64,000 bases of DNA from positions 45,930,034-45,994,033 of the forward strand of contig CM026551.1 in NCBI GenBank assembly GCA_015143295.1, read 5' to 3'. Below, one piece after another: positions 45,900 through 58,549 of the stretch. Position 1 is the first letter of the stretch, and every line of letters starts with the position of its first letter. The position numbers and the translations under genes are program-made. The notes under the pieces were generated by a model that worked only from the letters and a program-made list of their open reading frames with translations, had not been told where the DNA came from and ran no database searches. This DNA is from Tetracentron sinense (lineage: Eukaryota; Streptophyta; Magnoliopsida; Trochodendrales; Trochodendraceae).

Positions 45900-48024
45900 A
45901 AGAAACTAAACCTGATTCAAACTGCTCAAGTTCTTCCAACTTCTCTTCAATATTAATTGGAAGTGTCAATGCACGTAACCAATCCTGTGTACAAATCAAA
46001 CACTCCACAATCTTCGGAGTTAGTGAATTATGAAATTGGTCTAAAACTCGACCTCCTGTGCTAAAAGCATTCTCTGAAGCAACAATAGAGACAGGAATGG
46101 CTAACACATCTTGTGCCATCCTAGACAGTATGCGATATCTAGAAGCATTGACTTTCCACCAATTCAAGATATCAAACTTTTCATCTTCCTTCACAACACT
46201 TTCGTCTAAGTATCAATCCACTTCCGACTTGCTGCCCTCACTTTCTTTTGCTTATAAGTGTCTTAAATATGTACTCCTTCTCCACTTCTTTGCTAGTTGA
46301 ATAATAGGTTGATCCACCTCAAACTCAATAGAATTAGAAGTGTGTGTGGAATTAGTAGATGGAGCACACAACTTTACATATTGGGATTGGTAAAAATTAA
46401 AAAGTCAATCCAATGTTCTTCTTAACTTCCTAGACAATTCTTCAGCCTTCTCAGTTGGATAACAATGAGCATAACAAAATTCCACATATCCCAATTTATA
46501 AGTAGGATCCAACACCACAACAATCAACAACAACATGTTAACTTGATCAATATTCCCCCAATATTTATCAAACTTTTCCTTCATCATACGTGCCATAGAA
46601 TTTAAAAACAAATTTGCACTCTTTGACCACTCAGTTATGGTGCATTCTATTTCAAAAACTTCATGAAAATATAAATTAGCTGTTACATAGGAAGACCCTG
46701 AAAGGCGTGTAGTTGCATCATAAACAGTCTTTAAAAACTGAGCTAAAACCCTTGCATAATTCCAATCTTCCTCTGTAGGAAGCCCATCTTTAAGATCCCT
46801 CTCAAATTGAGGTTCTTGTTCTTCCAACCGTTCAAATGCTTTTTGAAATTTAATTGCCGTCTCCAACATAAGGTATGCTGAATTCCATCTATTTAGAACA
46901 TCAAGAACCAACCAACTTTTACATTCAATTCTCTCTTGCTCAATAAATTTCTTAAATTGTTGAGATCTTAAAGGAGAGCTCCTAATATACTTCACAGCAC
47001 CCCTAATTCTAGCAATGGAATCATGCACCTCACTCATTCCATCTTTTATAATTAAATTAAGTATATGTGCAGAACATCTCATATGCAAGAATTCACCCTC
47101 CAAAACACAACCATGCCTTTTGTTCAATTCCTTTTTCAAAAACCCCACAGCCACATCATTCGAACTTGCATTATCAACAATTATAGAACACACATCCTCT
47201 ACACCCCAATCAATCAAGCACAATTCAATTGCTTTACCAATTGACTTACCCTTATGACTAGAAATTACACAAAAATTAACAATTCTTTTATGTAACTTCC
47301 AATCCGTATCAATGAAGTGTGCTGTGAGACACATGTAAGAAATATTTTGCAAAGAAGTTCATAAATCAGTGGTAAGGCAAAGTCTTTGAACAGACCTACT
47401 CAAAACATTTTTTAACTTCTTTTTCTCATTTTCATATAGCATCAAACAATCTCTCACCATAGTAGTTCGCAAGATTAAATTAAACTGGGGTTGCAAAACA
47501 TTCATAAGATACCTAAATCCTTCATGCTACACGAATTTAAAGTGCAACTCATCAACTATTATCATCTTGACAAGGGCATCTCTAGACAATTCTTGGTTAA
47601 ATTTCCAAGTGACAAGGGAAGTAGCAGAACTAGTATCCCCTTCTTGCCCTATTTTCTGAAAAGACAACAATTTTTGAGTTTTGTTTGCATTCAAGGGAGA
47701 CTCGAGACATTTAGATAAATGTTTCCACAATGTACTAGTCCCATTAGTACTAGAACAACAATACGATAATTACATTTTGCTCTTTCAGGTTTACCCCCAT
47801 TATCAAATTTAATCTTTGTATAATGGTTCCACACTTCGGATTTAGATTTTTAAGCTTTTTTCTCAGGTGAAGTTACACTAACCTTAGCCTCACAGTTTTC
47901 TGTGGTAGAATTAGGGGTAGAAATGGGGGTAGGATCCGTAGGAGCCATAAGATCTCTGGCTGGTTCAACATGCACATGCAGCACATCATTGATGGTAGCG
48001 TTGGTGTCCCCCATACTTGACATT
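45900..48024 (-). pseudogene. hAT transposase (RICESLEEPER/Ac type), inactivated
   Basis: Order on the minus strand: an N-terminal stretch, BED zinc-finger remnant (SEVWNHYTKIKF, KCNY; ~47845-47765), WKHLSKC, a helical region, the RNase H-like catalytic core (FIDTDWKLHKRIVNF, DNASSND, LHMRCSAHILNLI, DVLNRWNSAYLMLETA; 46405-47352) and the hAT dimerisation domain (IPVSIVASENAFSTGGRVLD; 45847-46194). Stops interrupt it at 47850-47852, 47527-47529, 47359-47361 and 46405-46407, with another near 46213. A frameshift lies at ~47760, inside the zinc finger. Normal Ac-like transposases are ~650-800 aa, and all main parts are present here. It is therefore a full-length but dead gene. Confidence 0.9.
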
Positions 48025-48765
48025 TACTCACAGTTTTCTGTACTTCTGCACAACCAAATGCAAAACATAAGGTTTGAGATAATTACTGCAAATCAAATCA
48101 ATGAACAACAAGGGATAACTTATAAACATGGATTATAAATACAAAACCCCAAAACAAATCAGATACTAGAATCAAATCCCATACTTGACTTCAAATTTAA
48201 ATCCAAGTGTTCAAGTGAAGAGTTGGCAAGCATTGAAGTTCTGGTACCTAGCCAGATCTAGATTCTTGATCTACAAACTACCATTATGTATTCCACTAAT
48301 TCCAGCGTTTCTCTAAAAAGAACAATGAGAATTGAAAACATTGATATGAACATAAATGAAAATAACTAAGTTCCCTATGCAAATTTTCATCAATCAGACT
48401 GATCTATATTCAACTATAATCACGAAACCCTAAAATGAAATTTGTCTCTTTTCCTATAAGAGAAAAGGAACATAGATGAAGAGAAGACACAAAACTAAAA
48501 CCCTAGATTCAATACTAACATACGCATGATGGGAATTTGGAACAGAAGGGCTCGTTCTCGAGTGTGTAATTATGAAAAGAGATCAGCAATGAAAAATAAG
48601 ATATTCAGATCCAACGGATCTTAAAAATTGCCAAAAATTGAGACATATTTACATCAATAAAAAACCCTAGCACAGATTTACATAGATGATGCTACTAAAA
48701 TAAAAATAAAAAACCTCTCACTGATTTACATCAATAAAAAACCTGATATGCAGATTTACATCAAA

Positions 48766-48768
<3 letters not shown>

Positions 48769-48796
<28 letters not shown>

Positions 48797-48797
48797 A
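48769..48797. repeat. (GAA)n microsatellite in the hAT element
   Basis: About nine GAA/AAG units. Confidence 0.9.
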
Positions 48798-48859
48798 AAA
48801 GAAAAGTAACAAAGAGAGGAGCAGTGGCTTACCTTTTCTCTCGGCGATGGAGCAGAGAG

Positions 48860-49055
48860 AGCAGCAGTGGGGGCTGTCGGAACAAAGAGAGGAGCGGTGA
48901 GGGCTACTGGAAGAAAGAGAGGAGTTGTGGGGGGCTGCCAGAACAAAGAGAGGAGTTGTGGGGGCTGCCGAAACAAAGAGAGGAAGGTGGGGGCTACCGG
49001 AACGAAGAGAGGAGCGGTGGAGGCTGCCGGAACAAAGAGAGGAAGGTGAAGGCGT
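48860..49055. repeat. minisatellite in the hAT element, ~30-36 bp period, ~6 units
   Basis: Units share 'GGCTGCCGGAACAAAGAGAG' followed by GAG(C/T)(G/T)GTGG or GAAGGTGG. They lie between the right terminus and the transposase start. Confidence 0.85.
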
Positions 49056-49396
49056 CCGAGGCTATCCAGGAGGAAGGGCGATTAGGGTTAGGAACTTAGG
49101 TTTCAAAAAAAAAAAGTATTTATAAGACCCAAACCGGTTCGGTTCGGGTCTCTTACGGTTTTCGTATATCGGATCCACATTCGGTTCTTGGTTTGGTTCG
49201 GTTCGTGGTTCCACATTCTGTTCTAATTTTGGTTCGGTTTCAAATTGGAACAAACCAGAACCGAACCGCAGGAATTCGGTTTAAGAAAAATCATACCCAG
49301 AACCAAACCGACATTGTAAAAAACCAAACCAAACCTGGACCATGGTGGTTGGTTCGGTCTGGTTCACAGTTTGACCCCTACCCATGTGCACCCCTA

Positions 49397-50475
49397 AGTA
49401 TGGGAGCCTTTCTGCTTGTACTGCTCACACTCCTAGATCTTCACGGCACCTCCTCTACCATAGTGTGAGCTGAGAGCAGCTCCGGAAAGCTAGGCCTACT
49501 TCAAAATGAGGTTTCTGTTAACAACACCACAAAAAAAGTACACTATGGTTGCCCACTGATCTGAACATAGGAGAAATCCCTTCGCTTCGCGCCAGGCGTG
49601 GAAGCCGTAAGTCAGGCTCCCTTCTCCTCTTTGAAGCGAGAAAGTGTGCAACAAACTGAAAAACTATAGGGCATGTTAGCGCCCTTACTACCTTATATAC
49701 AAGGGAGGCTTGAAAGAGCCAAACCTATATGGGCCCACAAACCTTAGCCAGCCGTTAGGAGGGGCCCACCATTCAAAATTTAGATAATGTTGGCAGATAT
49801 TCTACCGACATTTATTTTTTTTGTGAAAGTTGAACAACGCCCTAGTTGTCCCTAGGCTATCCAGACTCATTTCTGAGAAAGAAATCAAGAATGGCTGTAA
49901 TTTCTCTACCGCCATTTATTTTTTTTACCTAATCTAGGAATGGCGGTACTGGTTCCACCGCCATTCTAGTTGTTATGTGATTTTCGAGTTCTGCCCCCCT
50001 GGACAGCCCAAGTTGACCTCTTATCCCTTCGTTTTGCCTCACCTAACCCATATCCGAATTACCAAGGTACCCTAGACTCCTCTTTTCCTATAAATACTCC
50101 CCCACCCCAAGACAAATCCTCATGCCAAAATTGCACCCAAAATTTGTAGAAATTCCCAGAGAATACCTCATTGAATTCAAAATTCCTCCATATCCTTGGA
50201 CCTTAAGCCCTCTGTGCTGGGTCGTGGCTGAGGAAGGACATTGGTTCCCCTCTCTAAAGAGGACACTCCCACATGGCCACCCATTTCTCAACTGTTGTGG
50301 GATCGAAGAGCAAAGGGTAGGACCCATTCCTTTTTTTTTAATCTAGTTGCATTCATTGTAAACCCCTGGTCCATTCCCAAGGGTCTGGTTTGATCCTCAA
50401 CTAAGTAGTGAGGGTCCCCTTCGTCTTCATTCATAGACAAAGGGGATCCCCATGAAATACCATCATTGTACACGC
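49397..50475 (+). mobile_element. Gypsy-type LTR, second part
   Basis: Continuation of 43747-44195 after the hAT insertion. It has the TATA box at 50089-50096 (CCTATAAATACTCC) and repeated 'CCGCCATT...ATTTTTTTTACC' words at 49800-49970. It is interrupted at 50476 by a Copia LTR. Confidence 0.5.
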
Positions 50476-52648
50476 TGTTGGAAATGATGCCCAGAAAAGT
50501 CATTTAGATTGTTAGAACCTTATTAATTTGATTAATAAATGCTTCTTCTTAATCTATTGTGTATTCATTATGGGTAATTGACCATGATCATGAGATGATC
50601 TATACGATATGAGATATCGATAAAGGTCCATATGATATATTGTAGGAAAGTTATGTGATTAGATTATCACAGGTAGATATAACTTTCCGGTTCCTTATAC
50701 CTTATATAGTCACAGTTGTGGGTGAAGCTGGGCACTTCACTTATATGGCTGCCAGAATGCTAAGAAGTTCTCAATAGTTGAGATGTAGTTATATCTCGAA
50801 CTATTGTAGTGGAGACTACACATCAGCATATGAGTGCTTACAAGTACACTAACTGATTGCATTCAATGAGAGACCTCTTGCATAAACATACTATCAGATA
50901 GTTGGTCTCTCATTCACATTGAATGGTTTCGATGATCCTTAGATCTGATGAGTTCATCTATGACTGGATAGTGATCTGATTGTTTTGATTCCACCAACGT
51001 ATTTTCTAACTTAGGGAATACAATACAGTGATATTTGGATAGTTAGAAAGTTGTTCGAGTCATGATGAATTTCAAACAAGACATCTATGCTCATTAATTT
51101 GAGAGATTATCCAAGTTCCGGGTAAGACAGTTGATTAAGTCCAAATCCTGCGCAGGTGATTTTGAAAACAAAATAAGTTTTGAAATATACTTTTATTAAA
51201 ATGTATTATACTTATAAAAGGATTTTTTCAAAATGTTTTTCATGAGAAATTGTTTCTCATGGCTTAATCATAAGTCTTGGAAACCCGGATGATTTGCAAT
51301 GGGCTATGGGTTAGATAGTATGTCAATCTCGAAGGCCCATTAGGGATAATGTATTTGGAAGGATAAATCGAATTTAAAAGTTCATGTGGCGGGATCCGTA
51401 ATAGTTAATGTTCATACATTGGGATTCAATTGCAACATGGATATCTTACGTCACTTGCAATTCCGATGTAATTCCCGTTTAGGGTCAATGAGATAACATT
51501 GGATAAGCCAGGGTAAGAATGTCCCAGAGCAATCTGTGGAGGTGCTCACATAAGAAATACAAGCTCAATAATTGATTAAAAGTTAATCAATTATTTTAAG
51601 TGATTAATAGTTAATCTATTGTTTAAATTAATTGTTAATTTAAACTAAGGGATTATTTTAGTAATTATTTGATTAACATAATTAAAGGGGAAATGGGTTT
51701 GACCCATATCCATAAACCCATTAAAATTGACCTTTAATATGGGCCAAAGCCCATGGGTTTGGGGCGCCCACTTGAGGAATCCTAATTGGATTAGGATTTG
51801 TTTAATTGAATAATTATTGAAATATAATTCCTTTTATTATGGAATTAAAATCGAAGTGTTGGATTGCAATTAGGATTAAGATGTTATTGTAATTTGATTA
51901 CAATAAGGAGTTTTAACTCCTCAAATCCCACGCCCCATAAAAGCTCACGCCCCCTTGTGGATTCCTAGTTTGACTAGGTTTCCTACTTTGGTGTAGAATG
52001 TTGACTTATCCATTTTAATTAAGGAATCTTATAATATGGACTCTTTAATTAATAGGATTACTATAACTAAAGTAGTTATAGATTAAGTAGAAGTTTATTT
52101 AATTAATAATAAGTTATTGTTAATTAATAAATCCTACTAGATAAGATCAAGTTGGAGTAGGATTAGGATAAGATCCTAGTCTATAAATACCCCAACACCC
52201 TAGACCATTAAGTAAAATTCTCCAGAATTTTTTCTCTCCTCTCCTCTCTCTCTCCAAACCGTGAGCCCTAAGGGAGACCCCTAGGGATTTTCGTGAGCTA
52301 TATTGGTGGTCCTAGTTGGGTTTTGCAAATCTAGGGTTTTGAACCTTAGTATTATTGGTAATAGAAGGTCTACACCATTTATCCATCTTCTTCCTCTTGC
52401 TTCTATAATTCTAAAGGAGATTCTAAAGCTTCGTGGGGATAGTGAAGAACAAGGATTGAGTTTCTAGTATTTTTTTCGGAGAAATCTCTACAAAGAGTTC
52501 TGACGGTTCGAGTGGATTAAGCTTCACCGGTGAAAAACATTCACTGAGGTGATATGACTAAAACTCTTAGATAATTTTGATGTTTTTTATGGTGTTAAGA
52601 TCTAGGGGATCCAGTTTCCACATAAATTTTTATCCGGATCCCTCTTCA
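50476..52648 (+). mobile_element. Copia 5' LTR (2173 bp), Angela/Tork-like
   Basis: It starts TGTTGGAAATGATGCCCAGA, like Angela-type Copia LTRs. It ends TCTTCA just before a primer-binding site. A TATA box (TATAAATA) lies at 52182-52189 followed by a pyrimidine-rich leader. AATTAATAGTTAATC-type words cluster at 51570-51660. No 3' partner was found. Confidence 0.7.
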
Positions 52649-52650
52649 AT

Positions 52651-52662
52651 TGGTATTAGAGC
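52651..52662 (+). other. primer-binding site (initiator tRNA-Met)
   Basis: TGGTATTAGAGC differs by one base from the usual TGGTATCAGAGC and lies 2 bp after the LTR end. Confidence 0.75.
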
Positions 52663-53209
52663 GCATGGTTAGGAGTATTTTTTGTTTATTTTGATAAGGT
52701 AATTAAATGGATGATTTAATTCATGAGATGAATTAATTTAGATCTATTTAATATTGCTCGTAGTTTTATTATTTTATTTGTTCATAAGATGAATAAATAA
52801 ATATTTATTATATTATTGAATGAGATTTGATAATTAAATAAATTTTAAAAACTAGTATTATATGTGATATAATTAAATTCAAAACAAAGAGCTTATTTTG
52901 GAATTCCTTTTAAATGATTTGATCATTAATTAATAAATCCTATGGTGTTTGACACCCTTGCTTAAGCGTTCTTGGAGATTAAAGCTTATTTCGATTTAAA
53001 TTGATTCATGGATTTTTGGATTTGTATTTGATTAGAAGAATCAATATAGTTTCGGTTTGGCCATAACTTTATGACCGTAAGTCCGATTTTGGTCTGTCAG
53101 TACATTGTTTCGAAGCCGTCGAAAAGATCTATAACTTTCGTGAAGAAAGTTTTTCCAAAATCAATCTTTATGAGGGTCAAAACTTGATTTTGGAGGCTTT
53201 CTATACTTT
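52663..53209 (+). other. Copia internal leader remnant
   Basis: AT-rich leader sequence follows the PBS. No gag protein is readable before the element breaks into another LTR fragment. Confidence 0.4.
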
Positions 53210-53394
53210 GTGATAATTTCTTTCTTTGTGCCTTGAATGGTTTGCTAATGCTCTTTGTAAACTGAATATCATATGAACTTAATAGAGACGTTAGTAACAC
53301 AATGATCATTTCATTATTGTGTTATTGTCAAAATCATTAAGGGTCCCTATGGTTGTAAACTATAAGGCTAACACTTGAGCCCCCATTCCAGACC
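53210..53394 (-). mobile_element. Copia-type LTR fragment
   Basis: It matches ~54655-54786 (CCTTGAATG.T, TTATTGTGTTAT, AAGGCTAACA end) and ends with the complement of TGTTAGCC. Only the 5' end of an LTR on the minus strand is present. Confidence 0.45.
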
Positions 53395-53712
53395 TGACCT
53401 GACCATTAACTGGGGTTAAACATAACCCCAAGTAGTTTATCCAACCTTAACATTCATAAACCTTGGAAAATTCTAAAATCCAGAAAAATGCAAGAAAGAC
53501 CAAATTCTGACCTTGGCTGCCCCCGAGCACCTTTTAACTATGGTTAATAGCCTTAACCATGGTTAACTTCAACCTTAGCCTCCGGGCCCACCCTTAGCCA
53601 CTTGGTGCAACCCTTGGCCTCCCCGTCCTATCAACCTTAGCCTCTGGGTTCACCCAAGTCACTCCGGTGCACACACACACTCCCCTTTGTTGCCCAAGCA
53701 TTGGACCCTAGA
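53395..53712. other. unassigned repeat-rich DNA
   Basis: Words such as CCTTAACCATGGTTAAC and CCTTAGCCTC(C/T)GGG recur, as in the U3 of LTRs elsewhere in the window. No boundaries were found. Confidence 0.35.
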
Positions 53713-54786
53713 GGGAGGGGGTGATTAGGGTGTATGGTAATTTAAAATTTCTTCTTACTTCCTTAAGTGGAATTTTAACTTTTACAAGTTTAAAAGAAAT
53801 AGAAATTAGAAATTCTACACAATCATTTAAGACAATAAATATAAAGAGAAGAGAGAGAAAATGTAAACACAAGATGACACCTGATATTGTTCTCGAGGTT
53901 CGGCAACCTGCCTACGTCCCTGCTCAAGGATTCACTATGATTTATTCAATCGCCGATCTTCTTCCGGGTGAAGATCAAACCTTAACAATCTCTCTTCCGG
54001 GTCGAGATCAAACCTTGCTACGAAAAAATTTTCCCTAGACTCAGTCCACTTTCCGGGTAGTGACCAGACCTTCCCAATCTCTTTTCGGGTAGAGATCAAA
54101 CCTTACAAAGCTTCCAGCTTCACGGATAAGAGTCCCACGGATCACTTGATTTTACAACCTCTTTGACAAGAGAAGTTTTTGCACTTAGATAATGCTCCTT
54201 ACACGAGCTGATAAATGTCTTGAATACTTACTAAAAATCTCTCAAAGATTGGAGTTGAAAAGCTCAAGAACTTGGATTTGGGTATTCTTGGTTAAACTCT
54301 ATAGATTTGAAAATCAAAGCTTGGAGTGAATGATTTTGTTCAATTGGGTCTAAGGAACCTATGGTCAATCTATAACTTTGAGCAATTCAACCAATCAACC
54401 TTTTGGAGACTTTTTACAAAAGTCTTAAAACCCTCACAAGACACAAAATAAACTATTAGACCTTCTTGTGAGTCTTCACTTCACACTTGATCTTAGATTT
54501 TCAATTTGACTTTGTCTTTATGATCAACCTTCAATCTTCTTGATGATCCGACTTGGACTTTAGCTTTTGATATGATCTTCAATTATCTTAAATGTAATCC
54601 AAATACTTTCTTATGGCTTGATGGAGGAATCCTCTTTAATCTTGGTTGCAATTCCATCTTTTTGCCTTGAATGATGTGTTAATGCTCTTCATAAGCTGAA
54701 TTACACTTAAACTCAATAGAACATTAGAAATACAAAAGTTATTTTATTATTGTGTTATCATCAAAATCAAAGATGTTACCATAGGT
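53713..54786 (-). mobile_element. Copia-type LTR (about 1.07 kb)
   Basis: Read on the minus strand it starts TGTTAGCCTTTAAGTTTTTG and soon has GATTTTGATGATAACAC, the typical opening of SIRE-like Copia LTRs. The plus-strand start (TGATTAGGG) gives the CA end. It contains three or four CTTCCGGGT..GA(A/G)ATCAAACCTT units at 53955-54110. No target duplication was verified. Confidence 0.45.
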
Positions 54787-55215
54787 CAAAAACTTAAAGG
54801 CTAACAATTAACCCCGACATGGGTTAAAATGCCGTTCGAACTACGCTTGGTTTGATCTCGCTCTGCCGGGTACATAGGCAACCCAACCCGGGTTCGACCC
54901 TAGTTTAGGATTTTCCCCATTCTTAGATAAATATACTCTAAAAACATAGGCATTTTCACTAAATTTGACTTAACTTGGCTTAAACTTAGAAAGTAGGTAA
55001 CCGTCTTAAACGGGGGTCCTGGGGTGCCTAATCCCTTTCCCAAGACTTAATTGAACTGCTTACCCCAACTCTAATCGAGACCTTTAGTCTTAATCTAATC
55101 CAGGGACCAATCCCCTAAAATAAATAGGTGGCAACTCTTAGTCAACTCGTGAGCCTTCCTAAAGGTTGTTTTAGCATCGTTCCTCCGCAGGGCCTGGTTG
55201 GGAAGGAAAGATAGT
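54787..55215 (+). mobile_element. Gypsy (Tat/Ogre-like) LTR fragment
   Basis: It contains CGAACTACGCTTGGTTTGATC, GGGTACATAGGCAAC, GGGTGCCTAATCCCTTTCCC, GGTGGCAACTC and GCATCGTTCCTCCGCAGGGC, an order typical of Tat-type Gypsy LTR/leader ends. The second half of this order recurs in reverse within 62050-62215. Confidence 0.5.
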
Positions 55216-55974
55216 AAAATCCCGTGCTCACATCTATAGTTTTTTGTTTTTATCACTTCCCTTATTTCTTTAACCTATTGAATGGGCAAGAAGCCGACAA
55301 TGACGCGTGCTGCAATCACAACGGGAGTTTGGAGAAAAAAATTGAAAAATGAGTTTGGAATAAAAGTCTTTTGAAAACTTTAATATAATATAATAAGAGT
55401 TATTAGAGAAAATAAAGAGATTTCTCATTTAGGTCTTGTCTAAAACGAGCTCATTTGACAAAACCAACTTATTAAAAAAAAGTGTTTAAAATTTATTTAT
55501 TTATTAAAACATAAAAATAAGTAATTTGTTAGGGGTATTACGTACTTTCAATTTTAGAGATATTGGGTAAAATAAAAGGTTTAAAATCACGAAAATTTCA
55601 TCAATTTGGAACATTAATGAAACCGGAATTTTAATGAAATTTAAAATTTTAAGGTTTTGAATATTTTATTAGATCAAAATATTCTCTCAATATATTTTAA
55701 AATTGCACTAATTTTTGGATTTTTGACCTAAATAAGTTAACTTTTTTTCTTATATTTTTTAAATAATTTGTTTCTAATATATTACATATAATGATTAGAT
55801 GCAAATCACTTATCTAATTTTTTAAATTAATTAGATATGTTAATAGGTTAGTAAACGTGTTTAAGGGTATTGAGTGTCCTAATTTATTAGGTGCCATTAA
55901 TGTAATTTTATTTTTTACTAAAATTAAATAAATGTATGTTTACCATAACATAAGGGTTGCACTTCAAAACCTTT
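55216..55974. other. unassigned AT-rich DNA
   Basis: No gene or bounded repeat is visible. Confidence 0.4.
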
Positions 55975-56237
55975 ACTAGTATGTTTGTTCTTCTTAAATT
56001 CTGGTATGAATGGGACTCATCTTATTACTTGAGGAAGAAAACAATATATAGGGTTTGTACACAATTGGTATCCCTTGATCCTTGCCATGATGGAGGGATA
56101 GTTTTCTATGTAAGAATGAGTTACGGGTTGGCTTAAATAGCCGTTACAGAGTTCAAATACAAAATATAGAATCAAATCAAATATGGAATATAGAAGCAAA
56201 TCTGCAGTCTTTCTATTACTCTCCCTCAAGTTGAAGT
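55975..56237 (-). mobile_element. polypurine tract and probable 3' LTR of the minus-strand Copia
   Basis: On the minus strand, ACTTGAGGGAGAG (56218-56230) is a Copia-style polypurine tract. About 250 bp follow with a TATTTAAGCC promoter-like word and an LTR-like end. The LTR's terminal bases are not clear, so the limits are estimates. It belongs with the pol remnants at 58550-60880, separated by the solo LTR. Confidence 0.45.
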
Positions 56238-56242
56238 GTGAA

Positions 56243-58549
56243 TGTAGAACCCCGGACCCAAATGTATCTGCACTGTGAATAATGCTATGAATAGTGTTCA
56301 AGGCTTGAGGCCATGTGTAAAGTCTTGGATGATTCTCGATGATGAAGAGATCTTGATTTTCTATTAGTGTGAATAATGTGTTTTAAGACGTGTTAAGGTC
56401 ATAAGAATGTTTTCCTAGGGTCATAGATGTTGAATGCAAGAGTAGAAAATACTCTAAGTGTCAAAAAGGGGAATGTCTTAACATACCCTCAACTTTAGGG
56501 AACTCTAGTTTTGTCGTCGTTGATCGGAATCAAATGATTCTTGAACCATTAGAAATATATCAAAACCCTCTTCGATGTTCATGTTATCATTTCTTTAGAT
56601 TTTTAGTCAAAGTTAGGTTAAATGTTTGATTTTCGAAGTCTGGTCTGTTGAAATTCTGATCTGCTATAATCCATCCCAGACCAGTCAGCTTTAGATCTCA
56701 TTTAGACAATTAAGAACTCAGAATTTAGAATTATCCATTAGATACAAAATTGTTCCCCTTTGAATGAAGAGTATAACACAAGTTAAATCGTCAAAATATG
56801 GTAAGCGAATCAAACGTTATGGTCGAAATACCAAAGCAGGAAAAACTCAACTCAGTCAGAACACCCAAACATCGACGTCTACACCAGAGGGCCATGAAAA
56901 TGTCGACGTTTGGAGGTGAACAGAATGCTCAAAAATCTCAAACGTTGATGTCTGGAACCCAAACGTCGACGTTTGGAAACCCCACGTCGATGTTACATGC
57001 GGGGATCGCGACAAAGACGTTTTTAGAAGGTACAAGCGTGATTTTGACAATTCTAACTCTATAAATACCCAATTTTCATGGGATTTAGGGTTTAAACACT
57101 TTGAGAAACATATTTTGAGAGAAAAAGGAAGAAAGCTAGGTTTTCCAAAAGGGGTTTTCATTTGAGATCAAGGAGGAGCTCGATTTCTTGCCCTAGAAGC
57201 TTGGATCATCATCTGCAAGCTCGGATCTTCCTTCCATTACACCATTGAAGCTTAGAGTTAGCTTCTACAAGCATCCTCAAGTTTCCTCAAGGCTTGGATC
57301 TTCTTCCTCAAGCACATTTTCACTCCTCTAAGCTTCTCAACCATCTCAAGCTTTAAGATCAAAGGGGTTTTGAACTTTCCAAGGTAGATACATTCTACTA
57401 AACCTAGCTTGTCGTATTTCATTAATAGAAATTAGGTTTGTTTGATTCTTTGCAAATCAAGTTCTATGACCTTGATTTTTGTAAACTATGACTATGTTAT
57501 TAAACGATAAGGGATTTTGCATGTTGTTGCTCACAAATGATCAAGTGCACTTCTATGTTGAGATTTTCATTTTGAATCAACATGAGTTTTGTCTTAAAGA
57601 ATGATTTTTTGCTTGAAAAGGGATTTTGTCTCAAAGGGAAGACTTTCTCAAAGTAGAATTTGGTTTTAAAAGTCGCTTGTAAATTTTTGTACTCAAGGGC
57701 TTGATGTCTTGCATCTAAAGTTTCGTAATCAAGGGCTTGATGCCTTGCTTGTAAAGTTTTATAAAGAGGAATTCATCTCAAAGGTGTTCCGAACATGAAC
57801 ACTTTGTTGTAAGATACTCAAAGAAATCAAGAGCTTTATGTCTGGCTTGTAAAATGAACTCGTCTCATAAGGTGTTCCAAGAATGAAAACACTTTGTCTT
57901 GTAAGAACTCCTCTCATAAGGTGTTCTGAGAAGGAAAACACTTTATTTTGAAAGGAATGTCTCAAAGTAGATCTTGTACAGTATTGTTTAGAAGTAAGAT
58001 TTTGAAAAGCTTGCACATGTCATATTTTGAAAAGTGTCATAGTTTCCTTATTTGAATATTTCGCCTATTTCATTGAATTGCCCATTTTTCTTGACTTGTA
58101 AAGCATGTTATTATTAATGTCTACTACTTGTTACTTTAGTGTTTGTATACGTTGAGTATTCCATGCTCAGCCGAACTATTATCTTCGATAGGTCTTTTTG
58201 ATATATGTGTTCCGAAACCATGGGTCGAGGAAGAGTATGTTGAAGAGCCGATAGGCAGTCCTGAGGGTGATAGGGATCTTGACATTTGGCCCTATCTGGG
58301 GTATTATTGAGAGATGAGAGAGAGTGAAATCATTTTTGGGAATTCTTTTGGGGGTTACTTGTATATGTCTGAAGTCAATAGTTTTGTACATTGGATCTTG
58401 GAATACAGTGGGTATATATATAAAAGAAAAATTTTGTTATCCTTCCGCTATGTTATTGCTTTGTATATTTCGCAGGTTGCTTCATCATGATATGTTTAGT
58501 CACGCACAAAGTCCCTCCTATCTCTTATGGTGGATTTTGGGGTGCACCA
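56243..58549 (+). mobile_element. solo LTR (2307 bp) of a Gypsy-type element, TSD GTGAA
   Basis: It starts TGTAGAACCCCGGACCC and ends GGATTTTGGGGTGCACCA. An exact GTGAA duplication lies at 56238-56242 and 58550-58554. A TATA box (TATAAATA) lies at 57060-57067. Removing the LTR rejoins the Copia 3' coding end to its polypurine tract, which independently supports the boundaries. No internal coding is present. Confidence 0.85.
56840..56995 (+). repeat. cluster of ACGTCGACGT palindromes in the LTR U3
   Basis: About six versions of AAACGTCGACGTTTGG occur within 155 bp, ~100-200 bp before the TATA box. One, CCAAACGTCGACGTTTGG (56959-56976), is a perfect 18-bp palindrome. Confidence 0.75.

Larger units (their letters stand above)
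44196..49396 (-). mobile_element. Ac-like hAT transposon (5201 bp), TSD AGTATGGG
   Basis: Termini are TAGGGGTGCACACGG and, on the complement, TAGGGGTGCACATGG: 14 of 15 identical. The exact 8-bp duplication AGTATGGG lies at 44188-44195 and 49397-49404. Both subterminal regions are studded with GGTTCGG/CCGAACC words, as expected for transposase-binding repeats of hAT elements. The enclosed transposase on the minus strand is broken, so the copy is not autonomous. Confidence 0.95.

Noticed and set aside
48824..49125. Overlapping open frames rich in Gly/Arg/Glu
   Set aside because: They are translations of the hAT minisatellite in all three frames, which stays open because of its period and base bias.
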